Source of the DNA: RUG100 sp034927505
Lineage (GTDB): Bacteria; Bacillota; Clostridia; Peptostreptococcales; Anaerovoracaceae
NCBI GenBank assembly: GCA_034927505.1
Contig: JAYFPY010000014.1
Location: 62,001-126,000 of the forward strand
Direction of reading: 5' to 3'
Length of the DNA stretch: 64,000 bases
Positions 36,189 through 45,930 of the stretch are shown piece after piece (positions within the stretch are counted from its first letter, which is position 1; each line of letters starts with the position of its first letter). A model generated the notes under the pieces. The model was given only the letters and a program-made list of their open reading frames with translations, did no database searches and was not told the origin of the DNA. A program made the translations under genes and the position numbers.

Positions 36189-37232
36189 ATGAACAGAAAA
36201 GTCATGTGCGGAGACGTGGCCATAGGAGGCGGCGAGCCCTGCTCCATACAGTCGATGACCAACACGGATACAAGAGATGTCCCATCGACGGTAAAACAGA
36301 TAAAAGAACTTGAGAAAGCCGGCTGCCGGATAATAAGGCTGGCAGTGCCGGACATGCAGGCTGCGGAGGCTTTTTCGGAGATAAAAAAGTCTGTGGGAAT
36401 CCCTATGGTGGCCGATATACATTTCGATCACAGACTGGCCATAGCCGCGATGAAAAACGGAGCGGACAAAATAAGGATAAACCCGGGAAATATCGGCAGC
36501 CGCGATAATGTGGCTGCAGTAGTGAAGGAAGCCAAAGAAAGAAACATCCCGATCAGAGTTGGGGTCAATTCAGGTTCTCTTGAAAAAGATATCCTTGAAA
36601 AAGACGGCGGCGTGACTGCAGCCGGACTTGTGGAAAGCGCCATGAGACAGGTGACGCTCCTTGAAGATATGGATTTTGAGGACATAGTCATCTCGCTGAA
36701 ATCTGCGGATGTGAAAATTAATACACAGGCGTATATGATGATCAGTGAAAAAACCGATCATCCGCTGCATATAGGCGTGACGGAAGCAGGGACCCCGGAT
36801 ACAGGAAAAATAAAATCGGCGGTGGGCATAGGCTCTCTGCTGCTGGCCGGCATAGGCGATACTATGAGAGTATCCCTTACAGGCGATCCGGTAGAAGAGG
36901 TCATTACTGCAAAGAAGATCCTTGCAGCGGCAGGCCTGAGGAAGGAACCGATCGACATAATATCATGCCCTACATGCGGAAGGACAGGCGTAGATCTGGT
37001 CGGTATAGTATCCCGCATAGAACGGGGCCTGGCTGATGTGGTGCCGGGACGCAGCATAACCGTCGCAGTCATGGGATGCGAGGTCAACGGACCGGGAGAA
37101 GCCGGGGGAGCTGATATCGGCGTGGCGTGCGGCAAAGGCAGAGGCTTGATCTTTGCAGAAGGAAAGACGATAAAAACGGTGGACGAGGATGATATCGTTC
37201 CCGAGATAATAAGGATGGTAGAAAAAATATGA
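36189..37232 (+). CDS. ispG: 4-hydroxy-3-methylbut-2-enyl diphosphate synthase
   Basis: Iron-sulfur enzyme of the MEP pathway converting MEcPP to HMBPP (347 aa). Marks are SIQSMTNTDTRD near the start, VADIHFDHRLA, KIRINPGNIG, HIGVTEAGTPDTG and the cluster Cys residues in IISCPTCGR and AVMGCEVNGPGEA. ATG 36189 has AGGAGG 7 nt upstream. Its stop overlaps the thioesterase start by the sequence ATGA. Confidence 0.97.
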   Translation: MNRKVMCGDVAIGGGEPCSIQSMTNTDTRDVPSTVKQIKELEKAGCRIIRLAVPDMQAAEAFSEIKKSVGIPMVADIHFDHRLAIAAMKNGADKIRINPGNIGSRDNVAAVVKEAKERNIPIRVGVNSGSLEKDILEKDGGVTAAGLVESAMRQVTLLEDMDFEDIVISLKSADVKINTQAYMMISEKTDHPLHIGVTEAGTPDTGKIKSAVGIGSLLLAGIGDTMRVSLTGDPVEEVITAKKILAAAGLRKEPIDIISCPTCGRTGVDLVGIVSRIERGLADVVPGRSITVAVMGCEVNGPGEAGGADIGVACGKGRGLIFAEGKTIKTVDEDDIVPEIIRMVEKI

Positions 37233-37654
37233 AAACCTACAAATCAACTCACATGGTAAGGTATGAAGATCTTAATCATCATAAAAACCTGTATGCCGGA
37301 AGGGCTATAGAATGGATGATAGAGTCAAGCTTTATATCGGCTTCTCTAGCATACGGAGACGGCGAAGGGCTGCTGTACAAGAACACTCATAAATTCGATT
37401 TTACCAGATCGGTGCTGCCGGGGGAGATAATCAGTTTCGCTTCGACAGTAGTCCGGGCAGGCACAACCAGTCTGACGATGCATGTCCATCTCATAGATGA
37501 AACGACAGGAGAGAAAAAAGCAGAGGCTTTCACTACATTTGTGACTGTGGAACCGGGAACCAACAGATCTGTAAAACATGGAATGGTCCTGGATGAAACC
37601 GATGATGAAGAGGAAATAAAATGGAGAAAAGAAGCAGGGGGGTTCTTCAAGTAG
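37229..37654 (+). CDS. Hotdog-fold acyl-CoA thioesterase
   Basis: A 141-aa protein with the YciA/BFIT-type hotdog pattern: HMVRYEDLNHHKNLYAGRAIEWM, FDFTRSVLPGEIISFASTVVRAGTTSLTMHVHL and EAFTTFVTVEPG. It likely hydrolyses an acyl-CoA; the chain length is unknown. It is translationally coupled to ispG (ATGA overlap) and followed after 1 bp by polC, so it belongs to the operon. Insertion of such a gene between ispG and polC is not the usual order (proS is more common). Confidence 0.85.
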   Translation: MKTYKSTHMVRYEDLNHHKNLYAGRAIEWMIESSFISASLAYGDGEGLLYKNTHKFDFTRSVLPGEIISFASTVVRAGTTSLTMHVHLIDETTGEKKAEAFTTFVTVEPGTNRSVKHGMVLDETDDEEEIKWRKEAGGFFK

Positions 37655-37655
37655 T

Positions 37656-40600
37656 ATGCAGCACTTACTGGACAGATATGTAAAAGACGGATATGAATAT
37701 GAAATCACCCGTGCTGCGGTGATACGTGATACGGGTGCATTAAGACTGAACATCAGTCTTAATTTTGTTATCCCCTTCAAAGAGCTGGACAGCATAAAGG
37801 CCGGCGTCAGGGAGATGATCCCGGATGTCAGCGCTGTAGAGCTGGTTTTCAAATACAGTGAAATGGCACAGCCCAGAGAAGATGTGATCGGCGGATATAT
37901 GGATTACATGATCTTCTGCGCAGAGAGAAAGAACGGGGCCTTTGCCAAGGCCATAAGGAAAAAGCATGTCAGCGAAGAAAACGGACGGCTGAAAGTGGGC
38001 GCCCTGGGCCAGCGGATGGCGGACATGCTGAACAAGACTGCGGCAGGTTCTTTTTCAAATATGCTCAGATCCGCATTCGGTTACGATCTGGATGTGGTAT
38101 TCGAAAACGATGAAGAGGAATATGAGAAAACTCTCAGTGATGTAAAGGAAACGATGAAAAAGCCGCCGGAGAGAAGTTATTCGCCGGCAGCTCCGGGAGG
38201 GGCTTCCGGGAAAAAAGGCGGAGCGCCGACAGGCGACCGGATCATGGGCAAACTCTTCGACGATCCGGCCGAGCCTATGCGGACCGCCAGAGAAGCGGAC
38301 ACCAGAGTGACCGTGGCGGGAGAGATATTCAAGCTGGAAACAAGAGACATAAAGAACAGCAAGAAGATAGTCAAATTCATGTTCTCCGACGGGACCACTT
38401 CTATGTGCGCAAAATTCTTTATCAAGGACGAGAACTGGGGACAGATCTCGGATGTGATGAAAGAAGGCGTCTATGTAAAGGCCCGGGGCAAACTGGAATG
38501 GGACAGTTTTGACAATGCCCTGGTACTGATGGCCAAGGACATCAGGAAAACCGAAAAGGCGGTCAGAGAAGACGTGGCCGAGTCAAAGCGTGTGGAACTC
38601 CACGCCCATACAAAGATGAGCGCTATGGACGGACTGAACGATGCGGAGGCTCTTGTGAAACAGGCCATAGCATGGGGACAGCCTGCAGTGGCAATCACAG
38701 ACCACGGCGTTGTACAGTCGTTCCCGACGGCCCATCATGCTGCAGGCGACAAGATAAAGATCATCTACGGAATGGAAGGATATGTCCTTGACGACAGCGA
38801 CTGTATAGACGAAAATGGGAATATCGACTACAAGAAAAAAGGCACTAATCATATAATACTGATAGTCAAAAACCTTACGGGTCTGCAGAACCTTTACAAA
38901 ATGGTATCTCTTTCCCATCTGAAGTATTTTTACAGAAGACCCAGGCTTCCAAAGTCTGTCATAGAAGAACACCGGGAAGGCCTGATCATAGGGTCGGCCT
39001 GCGAAGCCGGCGAAGTTTTCAGAGCCGTTACTTCGGGACAGGATGAAGAGACCGTGGAAAAGATAGCTGCCTTCTATGACTACCTGGAGATACAGCCTGT
39101 TGCAAACAATATGTTCATGATAGGAAAAGGTATGGCCCGGGATGAAGAACAGCTGAAGGATTTCAACAGGGCAATAGTCAGTCTGGGTAAAAGAATGGGC
39201 AAGCCGGTAGTGGCTACTACAGACGCTCATTATGCTTCACCGGAAGAGGCCATATACAGGAACATCCTTATGGCAGGTCAGGGCTACGCCGATGACGGAG
39301 GCGGACAGGGCCTGTATCTTCGGACTACCGATGAGATGCTGGAAGAGTTCGATTATCTTGATGAAGATACAGCCAGAAAAGTCGTTATTGAAAACACCAA
39401 CATGATAGCGGATATGTGCGAGGATATCGCACCGGTGCCCGACGGCAAATTCCCGCCTAAAATACAGGATTCGGAGAAGATCCTCAAAGAGACCTGCGAG
39501 AAAAACGCCGCGGAAAAATACGGGACCCCGCTGCCTGATCCAATCAGGGAAAGGCTGGACAAGGAGCTGGATTCCATCATCGGAAACGGATATGCAGTTA
39601 TGTATGTGGCTGCAAAGATGCTGGTGGAAAAGTCAATGTCCGACGGATATCTGGTAGGATCGCGAGGTTCGGTGGGATCGTCATTTGCCGCCACTATGGC
39701 GGGCATAACGGAGGTGAATCCTCTGGCTCCTCACTACATCTGTCCCAAGTGCAAGCATCTTGAATGGGGCGACGAGCAGGAGTACGACTGCGGCGTAGAC
39801 ATGCCGGAAAAGGTGTGCCCGGAGTGCGGGACGAAGATGGATCAGGACGGGTTCGCAATACCTTTCGAAACATTCCTTGGGTTTTACGGAGATAAAGAAC
39901 CGGATATCGACCTTAATTTTGCCGGAGAGTATCAGGGGAAAGCACATCGATATGTAGATGAGATCTTCGGTGGAGAAAATGTATTCAAGGCCGGGACCAT
40001 CGGGACTATAGCTTCCAAGACGGCTTTCGGATATGTTATGAAATATTACGACGAGAAGGGACTGCCGGTAAACAAGTACGAGGTGGATCGTTTGACGACA
40101 AAATGCACCGGCGTAAAGAGGACCACAGGTCAGCATCCCGGCGGCATCATAATCGTGCCGCGGGGCCATGAGATCTTTGAGTTCTGTCCGGTGCAGCACC
40201 CGGCCAACGATACGAAGACCGATATAATCACCACACATTTTGATTATCATTCCATCGATCAGAATCTGCTCAAGCTGGACATACTGGGCCACGATGTCCC
40301 TTCCATGATCAAGCATCTGCAGGACATGACCGGCCTGGATCCTTTGAAGGTGCCTTTGAAGGATCCAAAAGTGACGGGCATATTCAACGGGATCGAAGGG
40401 CTGGACATAAAGGATCCGGACTATAAATACACTCACGGCAGTTATGGCATACCGGAATTCGGGACAAAATTCGTAAGGCAGATGCTGGATGACACTCATC
40501 CGGACAGGTTCGCGGACCTTGTGCGCATATCCGGATTTTCCCATGGAACGGATGTGTGGCTGAACAACGCCCAGGAATTCATAAGGAGCGGACAGGCTAC

Positions 40601-41321
40601 CATGAAGGAAGCCATATCCACCCGAGATGACATCATGAATTATCTAATACTGAAGGGACTGCCCAAGGGGGAAGCTTTTCAGATAATGGAGAAAGTCAGG
40701 AAGGGGAAGGGCGTTACGGAAGAACGAGTGGCTCTGATGAAGGAAAACGACGTTCCCGACTGGTACATCGAATCCTGCAGAAGGATCAAGTACATGTTCC
40801 CGAGGGCCCATGCTGTGGCTTATGTGATGATGTCATACAGGATAGCTTACTATAAAGTGTACTATCCGGCAGAGTTCTACGCCGTATATCTGACCACCAA
40901 AATCGCCGACTTCAACTGGGATGTGATCCAAAAGGGAGCGAAGGCGTGTCTGGACAGGATCGATGTGATAGACATGAAAGGAAAGGAAGCTACAGCCAAA
41001 GAAAAGGACGAAGTGACCGTCCTTGAGATATGCTATGAAATGTTTTCGAGAGGATACGATTTCATGGAGCCGTCTCTGGAAGGTTCAAAGGCTATGAACT
41101 TTACTGTGAAGGACGGCAGAGTAGTTGTGCCGCTGTGCGGGCTTTCCGGAGTGGGAGAGACTGTAGGCCGCGCAATAGAGCGGGAGCAGGCTGTGCGGGC
41201 TTTCGCAACCATAGAAGATATGCAGACGAGAGCAAAGGTGAACAAGACAGCTGTGGAATCCCTGAAGAACGCAGGGGTCATCAGCGACATGCCCGAATCG
41301 GACCAGATGTGCCTGTTTTGA
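37656..41321 (+). CDS. polC: DNA polymerase III PolC, lacking the exonuclease domain
   Basis: Replicative polymerase of Bacillota. Domains: N-terminal (1-~200), OB fold (~215-310; TRVTVAGEIFKLETRD), PHP (HAHTKMSAMDG, AITDHGVVQSFP, TTDAHY), polymerase core (VGSRGSVGSSFAATMAGITEVNPL, PDIDLNFAGEYQ, GVKRTTGQHPGGI, LKLDILGHD) and C-terminus ending DQMCLF like the clamp-binding tail. It has 1221 residues versus ~1440 in Bacillus. In B. subtilis PolC a ~170-190-residue DnaQ-like 3'-5' exonuclease interrupts the PHP domain after YGLEANLVDDG. Here YGMEGYVLDD is joined by a short linker straight to HIILIVKNLTGLQNLYKMVSLSH. The frame is continuous, so the loss is a clean deletion rather than an error. 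PHP metal-ligand motifs look complete. Confidence 0.95.
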   Translation: MQHLLDRYVKDGYEYEITRAAVIRDTGALRLNISLNFVIPFKELDSIKAGVREMIPDVSAVELVFKYSEMAQPREDVIGGYMDYMIFCAERKNGAFAKAIRKKHVSEENGRLKVGALGQRMADMLNKTAAGSFSNMLRSAFGYDLDVVFENDEEEYEKTLSDVKETMKKPPERSYSPAAPGGASGKKGGAPTGDRIMGKLFDDPAEPMRTAREADTRVTVAGEIFKLETRDIKNSKKIVKFMFSDGTTSMCAKFFIKDENWGQISDVMKEGVYVKARGKLEWDSFDNALVLMAKDIRKTEKAVREDVAESKRVELHAHTKMSAMDGLNDAEALVKQAIAWGQPAVAITDHGVVQSFPTAHHAAGDKIKIIYGMEGYVLDDSDCIDENGNIDYKKKGTNHIILIVKNLTGLQNLYKMVSLSHLKYFYRRPRLPKSVIEEHREGLIIGSACEAGEVFRAVTSGQDEETVEKIAAFYDYLEIQPVANNMFMIGKGMARDEEQLKDFNRAIVSLGKRMGKPVVATTDAHYASPEEAIYRNILMAGQGYADDGGGQGLYLRTTDEMLEEFDYLDEDTARKVVIENTNMIADMCEDIAPVPDGKFPPKIQDSEKILKETCEKNAAEKYGTPLPDPIRERLDKELDSIIGNGYAVMYVAAKMLVEKSMSDGYLVGSRGSVGSSFAATMAGITEVNPLAPHYICPKCKHLEWGDEQEYDCGVDMPEKVCPECGTKMDQDGFAIPFETFLGFYGDKEPDIDLNFAGEYQGKAHRYVDEIFGGENVFKAGTIGTIASKTAFGYVMKYYDEKGLPVNKYEVDRLTTKCTGVKRTTGQHPGGIIIVPRGHEIFEFCPVQHPANDTKTDIITTHFDYHSIDQNLLKLDILGHDVPSMIKHLQDMTGLDPLKVPLKDPKVTGIFNGIEGLDIKDPDYKYTHGSYGIPEFGTKFVRQMLDDTHPDRFADLVRISGFSHGTDVWLNNAQEFIRSGQATMKEAISTRDDIMNYLILKGLPKGEAFQIMEKVRKGKGVTEERVALMKENDVPDWYIESCRRIKYMFPRAHAVAYVMMSYRIAYYKVYYPAEFYAVYLTTKIADFNWDVIQKGAKACLDRIDVIDMKGKEATAKEKDEVTVLEICYEMFSRGYDFMEPSLEGSKAMNFTVKDGRVVVPLCGLSGVGETVGRAIEREQAVRAFATIEDMQTRAKVNKTAVESLKNAGVISDMPESDQMCLF

Positions 41322-41401
41322 TCAGTTAGAAAAACAGGGTTTGTCTTAATACGGCATGAGGAATATAATAGAGGAACCGATAAGGAGAGACAAGGAGAAC
41401 T

Positions 41402-41743
41402 ATGCACGAATATCCCATAACGGAACAGATAGTAAAAATGGCAGAAAAGCATTGCCGGGAAGCCGGAGCAGAAAGAGTCGTAAAGATAAATCTGGTATGC
41501 GGAGACTATTCCGGTTTTGTTCCCGAATCCATACACATGTATTTCGATCTGATAGCAGAAGGAACCATGTGCGACGGCGCGGAGATCGACATTGAGAGGA
41601 TAAAACCTAAGATGAAATGTCCGTCCTGCGGAAAACTGTTTGTGAGAAAGCCTCTTTCATTTGCCTGCCCGGACTGCGGCACTGACGGAGAGCCTACGGA
41701 TATCGGAAAAGAATTCTATATAGAAAGCGTGGAGGTCGAGTAA
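41402..41743 (+). CDS. hypA: Hydrogenase nickel incorporation protein HypA
   Basis: Nickel chaperone (113 aa) for NiFe-hydrogenase active-site assembly, working with HypB. The N-terminal Ni site MHEYPIT and the zinc site CPSCGK...CPDCG are present. It starts a six-gene hyp operon after an 80-bp gap from polC and is followed by hypB after 2 bp. Confidence 0.95.
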   Translation: MHEYPITEQIVKMAEKHCREAGAERVVKINLVCGDYSGFVPESIHMYFDLIAEGTMCDGAEIDIERIKPKMKCPSCGKLFVRKPLSFACPDCGTDGEPTDIGKEFYIESVEVE

Positions 41744-41745
41744 CG

Positions 41746-42429
41746 ATGCATGATGTAAAAAAAGTTGATGTAATGGAAGGTATAATGGATGAGAACGATC
41801 ACATAGCAGAACATGTCAGTGAACACATGGCGGCTCACGGTATTCTTGTGGTCAATGAGATGGGGGCGCCCGGCGTAGGGAAGACCACCACTTTGAAAAA
41901 CATATTCAAAAGACTGGACGGAGTAAAGCCTTACGTTATCGAAGGCGATATCGAATCCGATCTGGATACACAGGATCTGAAGGAGATGGGGATCGATACC
42001 CATCAGATAAATACTTTTGGATCGTGCCATCTGGATGCGCCTATGATAGATCATATGGTGGACCACATGGAATTCGACGGCAAAGGCATACTGTTCATCG
42101 AGAACATCGGCAACCTGGTGTGTCCTGCGGAATTTTCCATAGGAGAGCATGTGAAGATGCTGATCTCTACAGTGACAGAGGGCAGCGACAAACCGTATAA
42201 ATATCCGCTGGCCTTTGAGAAGGCGGATATAATAATACTGAACAAGACAGACCTGATCCCGTATCTGGACTTCGATGAAGATTTTTTCATGAAGGGAGTC
42301 CGGGCGCTGAACAGTGATGTACCGGTGTTCAAAGTCAGCGGCAAGACAGGCGAAGGATTCGACGAGGTTGCTGATTGGCTGAAGAAAAAGGCGGCGGCCC
42401 TGGAGGTAAAAGAACACCATCATGGCTGA
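41746..42429 (+). CDS. hypB: Hydrogenase maturation GTPase HypB
   Basis: GTPase (227 aa) that drives nickel insertion. The P-loop GAPGVGKTT, the G2/G3 region IEGDIESDLD and NIGNLVCPAEF, and the NKTD guanine motif are present. The N-terminal His-rich nickel store of some HypB proteins is absent; the C-terminus ends EHHHG. It overlaps hypF by 8 bp. Confidence 0.95.
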   Translation: MHDVKKVDVMEGIMDENDHIAEHVSEHMAAHGILVVNEMGAPGVGKTTTLKNIFKRLDGVKPYVIEGDIESDLDTQDLKEMGIDTHQINTFGSCHLDAPMIDHMVDHMEFDGKGILFIENIGNLVCPAEFSIGEHVKMLISTVTEGSDKPYKYPLAFEKADIIILNKTDLIPYLDFDEDFFMKGVRALNSDVPVFKVSGKTGEGFDEVADWLKKKAAALEVKEHHHG

Positions 42430-44665
42430 GCGAGCTGGCGAAAAGGTCACGGAAAAAATCAGGATATGGGGCATAGTCCAGGGGGTCGGATTCCGCCCCT
42501 TTGTGGCTAAAACGGCAGAGCGGTTCAACATGAAAGGCGAAGTCCTGAACATAGGCGGACTGGTCGAGATCGTTTTGACCGACACCGAAGAAAGGATATC
42601 CGTATTCCTGGAAGAACTGAGATCGAAAAAACCGGGACCTGCGGAGATAGTCCATATCAGCAGGGATCGGATCGACAAGAGAGAGTTCGACAGATTCATG
42701 ATACTCAACAGCGATGACGGCGACAGAGAGGCTGCCATGATACCGGCGGATCTTTCAATATGTCCCCACTGTCTGGAGGAGATGCTGGATCCGAAGGATC
42801 CAAGATACATGCATCCTTTCATCAGCTGTATGGAATGCGGTCCCAGATATACGATCATAGACAGGTTCCCCTATGACAGAGAAAACACTTCCATGGTCGA
42901 TTTTCCCATGTGCGGTTTCTGCAGGGAGCAGTATGAAAATATAGATGACAGAAGATATCATGCTCAGACTATATCATGTCACGACTGCGGCCCGCAGATG
43001 AATATAGAACTGGAAAAGGCGGCGGAACTGCTGAAGGAAGGAAAGGTGATAGCTTTCAAGAGCGTTGGCGGTTACAATCTGGTGGCCGATCCTTTCAACG
43101 GAGGAGCAGTCAGGGATCTTCGTCAAATAAAAAAGAGGGAACAGAAACCTTTTGCAGTAATGTTCAAGACTCTTGATGAAGTGAAGAAGTACTGCCGGGT
43201 CAACAGCGTCGAAGGGGAGCTGCTAGCTTCCTCGGCAAAGCCGATCATTCTTCTTGAGAAAAAGCCGGAAGAGGAGATGACTATTGGATCGGGAGCCGAC
43301 TTCACCGAGATCCGGAAAAGCCGGTTCATTGGATCCTATCTTCCCAGCATGGGAGCTCAGTATATCCTGCTTGCGCTTTTCGGAGGACCGCTGATATTTA
43401 CCAGTGCGAATCTTTCAAATATGCCTATGATCAGGGAAGATGAAGAAATGCAGGCGATGATGGAAAGAGAAGACCTTATTTCGGAGATGTTTTATAACGA
43501 AAGAAAGATAAGAGTCAGCGCAGACGATTCTGTGGTCAGGGTCATAGACGGACAGCCTCAGATGATAAGAAGGTCGAAAGGCTATGCGCCGGTGCCCTTG
43601 TATATGGAAGGCGCCAAAGGGGAAATACTGGCGGCGGGCGGCCAGTTGAAGAATTCGTTTTCCCTCAGCAAGGGACCTTTCGCATACGTAAGTCAGTATT
43701 TCGGAGATATGGATACAGAAGAAAACCGATATATATACGAGACCAATGTGGATCGGATGGCTGATCTGTTCAGAGTTGAACCGGACAGAGTCGTGTGTGA
43801 TATGCATCCGGGGTACTACACCACCGGATTTGCAGAGAAATATGCGGATGACCGTGGGCTGACACTGATCAAAGTACAGCATCACCACGCTCACGTTGCA
43901 TCTGTCATGGCGGAGCACGGCATCACCGGCCCAGTCATCGGAGTCAGCTTTGACGGCACCGGGTACGGCACCGACGGAGCTATATGGGGCGGCGAATTTC
44001 TGTACTGCCGCGGAGCCGGCTTTCAGAGAAAAGCACACCTAAAATATGTAGATATGATCGGCGGCGACAGTTCGATGAAAGACGGAAGGAAAACTGCACT
44101 CTGTTATATCCACGACAGAAAAGACGGTCGGCCGGCAGTCGGCAGGGATGAGATATATCCGGACATAGACGGGATCATCGAATATGCGGAGGAAAACGGC
44201 ACCCTTGACGGAAGGGACAGGACGATCATAATGAAGGCAGTCGACGCCCGGGTGAATACGATCAGGAGCTCCAGCATGGGAAGGCTGTTCGATGCAGTAT
44301 CTGCAATGCTGGGCATATGCGGATACAACAGTTATGAAGGACAGTGTGCTATAATGCTGGAAGACAAAGCTGCGGCGTACATGAACAGAACAGATACAGG
44401 AAAGGATGCGGAGCTGGCTTACAGATTCCATATACACATTGCAGACATGATACTGGAACAGTGTGAAAAGATCCGCAGTGAAACGGGATGCTACGAGGCG
44501 GCACTGACCGGCGGAGTGTTCCAGAACAAATTGCTTATGGAAGAAACACTGAAGAGACTGAGAGAAAAGGGTTTTAGGCCCTATTACAATATATCGGTCA
44601 GTCCCAATGACGGCGGCATAGCCCTGGGACAGACATATCTGGCAGCATTGAAGGAGGAGAATTGA
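42422..44665 (+). CDS. hypF: Carbamoyltransferase HypF
   Basis: Makes the thiocarbamate on HypE that becomes the cyanide ligand of NiFe-hydrogenase (747 aa). The order is acylphosphatase (GIVQGVGFRPFV, ~16-90), two zinc fingers (CPHC...CMEC and CGFC...CHDC, ~110-190), YrdC-like (~200-360) and Kae1-like (VQHHHAHVASVMAEHG, FDGTGYGTDGAIWGGEF). It sits in the centre of the hyp operon. Confidence 0.96.
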   Translation: MAERAGEKVTEKIRIWGIVQGVGFRPFVAKTAERFNMKGEVLNIGGLVEIVLTDTEERISVFLEELRSKKPGPAEIVHISRDRIDKREFDRFMILNSDDGDREAAMIPADLSICPHCLEEMLDPKDPRYMHPFISCMECGPRYTIIDRFPYDRENTSMVDFPMCGFCREQYENIDDRRYHAQTISCHDCGPQMNIELEKAAELLKEGKVIAFKSVGGYNLVADPFNGGAVRDLRQIKKREQKPFAVMFKTLDEVKKYCRVNSVEGELLASSAKPIILLEKKPEEEMTIGSGADFTEIRKSRFIGSYLPSMGAQYILLALFGGPLIFTSANLSNMPMIREDEEMQAMMEREDLISEMFYNERKIRVSADDSVVRVIDGQPQMIRRSKGYAPVPLYMEGAKGEILAAGGQLKNSFSLSKGPFAYVSQYFGDMDTEENRYIYETNVDRMADLFRVEPDRVVCDMHPGYYTTGFAEKYADDRGLTLIKVQHHHAHVASVMAEHGITGPVIGVSFDGTGYGTDGAIWGGEFLYCRGAGFQRKAHLKYVDMIGGDSSMKDGRKTALCYIHDRKDGRPAVGRDEIYPDIDGIIEYAEENGTLDGRDRTIIMKAVDARVNTIRSSSMGRLFDAVSAMLGICGYNSYEGQCAIMLEDKAAAYMNRTDTGKDAELAYRFHIHIADMILEQCEKIRSETGCYEAALTGGVFQNKLLMEETLKRLREKGFRPYYNISVSPNDGGIALGQTYLAALKEEN

Positions 44666-44881
44666 ATGTGCATAGCAATACCCGGTAAAGTGATCGAGAT
44701 CAGCGGTACTACCGCGAAGACGGATTTTTCGGGAAACATAGTAGAGGTAAATACCGGACTGGTGGAGCCGAAGGTGGGACAGTACGTTCTGGTCCACGCA
44801 GGATGCGCCATCGAAGTGATGGAAAAGGACAAGGCTGAAGAGCTGATAGATCTGTTCGGAGAACTGGAGGAAATGGTATGA
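44666..44881 (+). CDS. hypC: Hydrogenase maturation chaperone HypC
   Basis: A 71-aa chaperone that carries the Fe(CN)2CO unit with HypD. The essential N-terminal Cys2 (MCIAIPGKVIEI) is present, as is YVLVHAGCAIEVM. It directly abuts hypF (the hypF stop is immediately followed by the ATG), with ribosome site GGAGG inside the hypF end, and overlaps hypD by 4 bp. Confidence 0.95.
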   Translation: MCIAIPGKVIEISGTTAKTDFSGNIVEVNTGLVEPKVGQYVLVHAGCAIEVMEKDKAEELIDLFGELEEMV

Positions 44882-45918
44882 ATGTCCGTGAGATAATAGA
44901 TTATCTGAAAGCATATGACGGACCTGAAATAAAACTGATGGAGGTGTGCGGCACTCATACTGCGGCCATATTCAAGAACGGCATCAGAGAACTGATATCG
45001 CCGAAGATCAAGCTGATATCCGGGCCGGGATGTCCGGTGTGCGTGACTCCGACGGCTTATATAGACAAGGTGGCCGAGTACGCCATGATGGACAGTCATG
45101 TGGTGCTGACCTTCGGAGACATGATGAAAGTGCCGGGGACAGGAGGCAGCCTTTCTCAGCTGAAGGGAAAGGGCGCAAAGGTGGAGCTGATGTATTCGCC
45201 TTTCGAAGCGGTGGAAAAAGCCAAAGCCGATCCGGATACGACTTATGTGATCGCGGCGGTGGGGTTCGAGACCACTGCTCCGGCATATGCTCTCATGATA
45301 GATGAAGCGAAGAAACAGGGACTGAAGAATATCAAACTAGTGACTGCATTGAAAACAGTCATTCCTGCTCTCACATGGATATGCGAGAACCAGACGGATA
45401 TCGACGGATTCATATGTCCGGGACATGTGAGCGTAATAATCGGCAGCAGACCTTACGAACAGCTGGCGGAAAAATACGGAAAGCCCTTTGTGGTAGCCGG
45501 ATTCGAGGCTGAACACATACTGGCTGTTATATATGATATAGTAAAGCAGCTGGAGAGCGGCAAAGGAAAAGTTGATAATCTTTACACCAATGCGGTGAAG
45601 GATGAAGGTAATAAAAAGGCGCTGGCCATACTGGAAAAGTGCTTTGAACCGGGAGAAGCCATGTGGCGGGGCCTGGGGATCATCCCCGGATCCGGGCTGT
45701 ATCTTACAGGCGGTTATGAAGAATATGACGGCGGCAGCAGAGGACTGGACAGCGATATGGAGCTGCCGAAGGAGTGCGCCTGCGGACAGGTCATAACAGG
45801 CAGGATAAACCCGGATCAGTGTAAAATGTTTGGAACAGGCTGTACGCCTATGGAGCCCTACGGACCGTGTATGGTCAGTGCAGAGGGCGCCTGCGGGATC
45901 TGGTACAGGAACAGATAA
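44878..45918 (+). CDS. hypD: Hydrogenase maturation protein HypD
   Basis: Iron-sulfur scaffold (346 aa) where the Fe(CN)2CO group is built. The key motifs are MEVCGTHTAAI (catalytic Cys), SGPGCPVCVTP, GFETTAP, FICPGHVSVIIG and the C-terminal cluster region CACGQVITGRINPDQCKMFGTGCTP. It overlaps hypC (ATGA). Confidence 0.96.
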   Translation: MNVREIIDYLKAYDGPEIKLMEVCGTHTAAIFKNGIRELISPKIKLISGPGCPVCVTPTAYIDKVAEYAMMDSHVVLTFGDMMKVPGTGGSLSQLKGKGAKVELMYSPFEAVEKAKADPDTTYVIAAVGFETTAPAYALMIDEAKKQGLKNIKLVTALKTVIPALTWICENQTDIDGFICPGHVSVIIGSRPYEQLAEKYGKPFVVAGFEAEHILAVIYDIVKQLESGKGKVDNLYTNAVKDEGNKKALAILEKCFEPGEAMWRGLGIIPGSGLYLTGGYEEYDGGSRGLDSDMELPKECACGQVITGRINPDQCKMFGTGCTPMEPYGPCMVSAEGACGIWYRNR

Positions 45919-45930
45919 AGGAGTTTGAAA

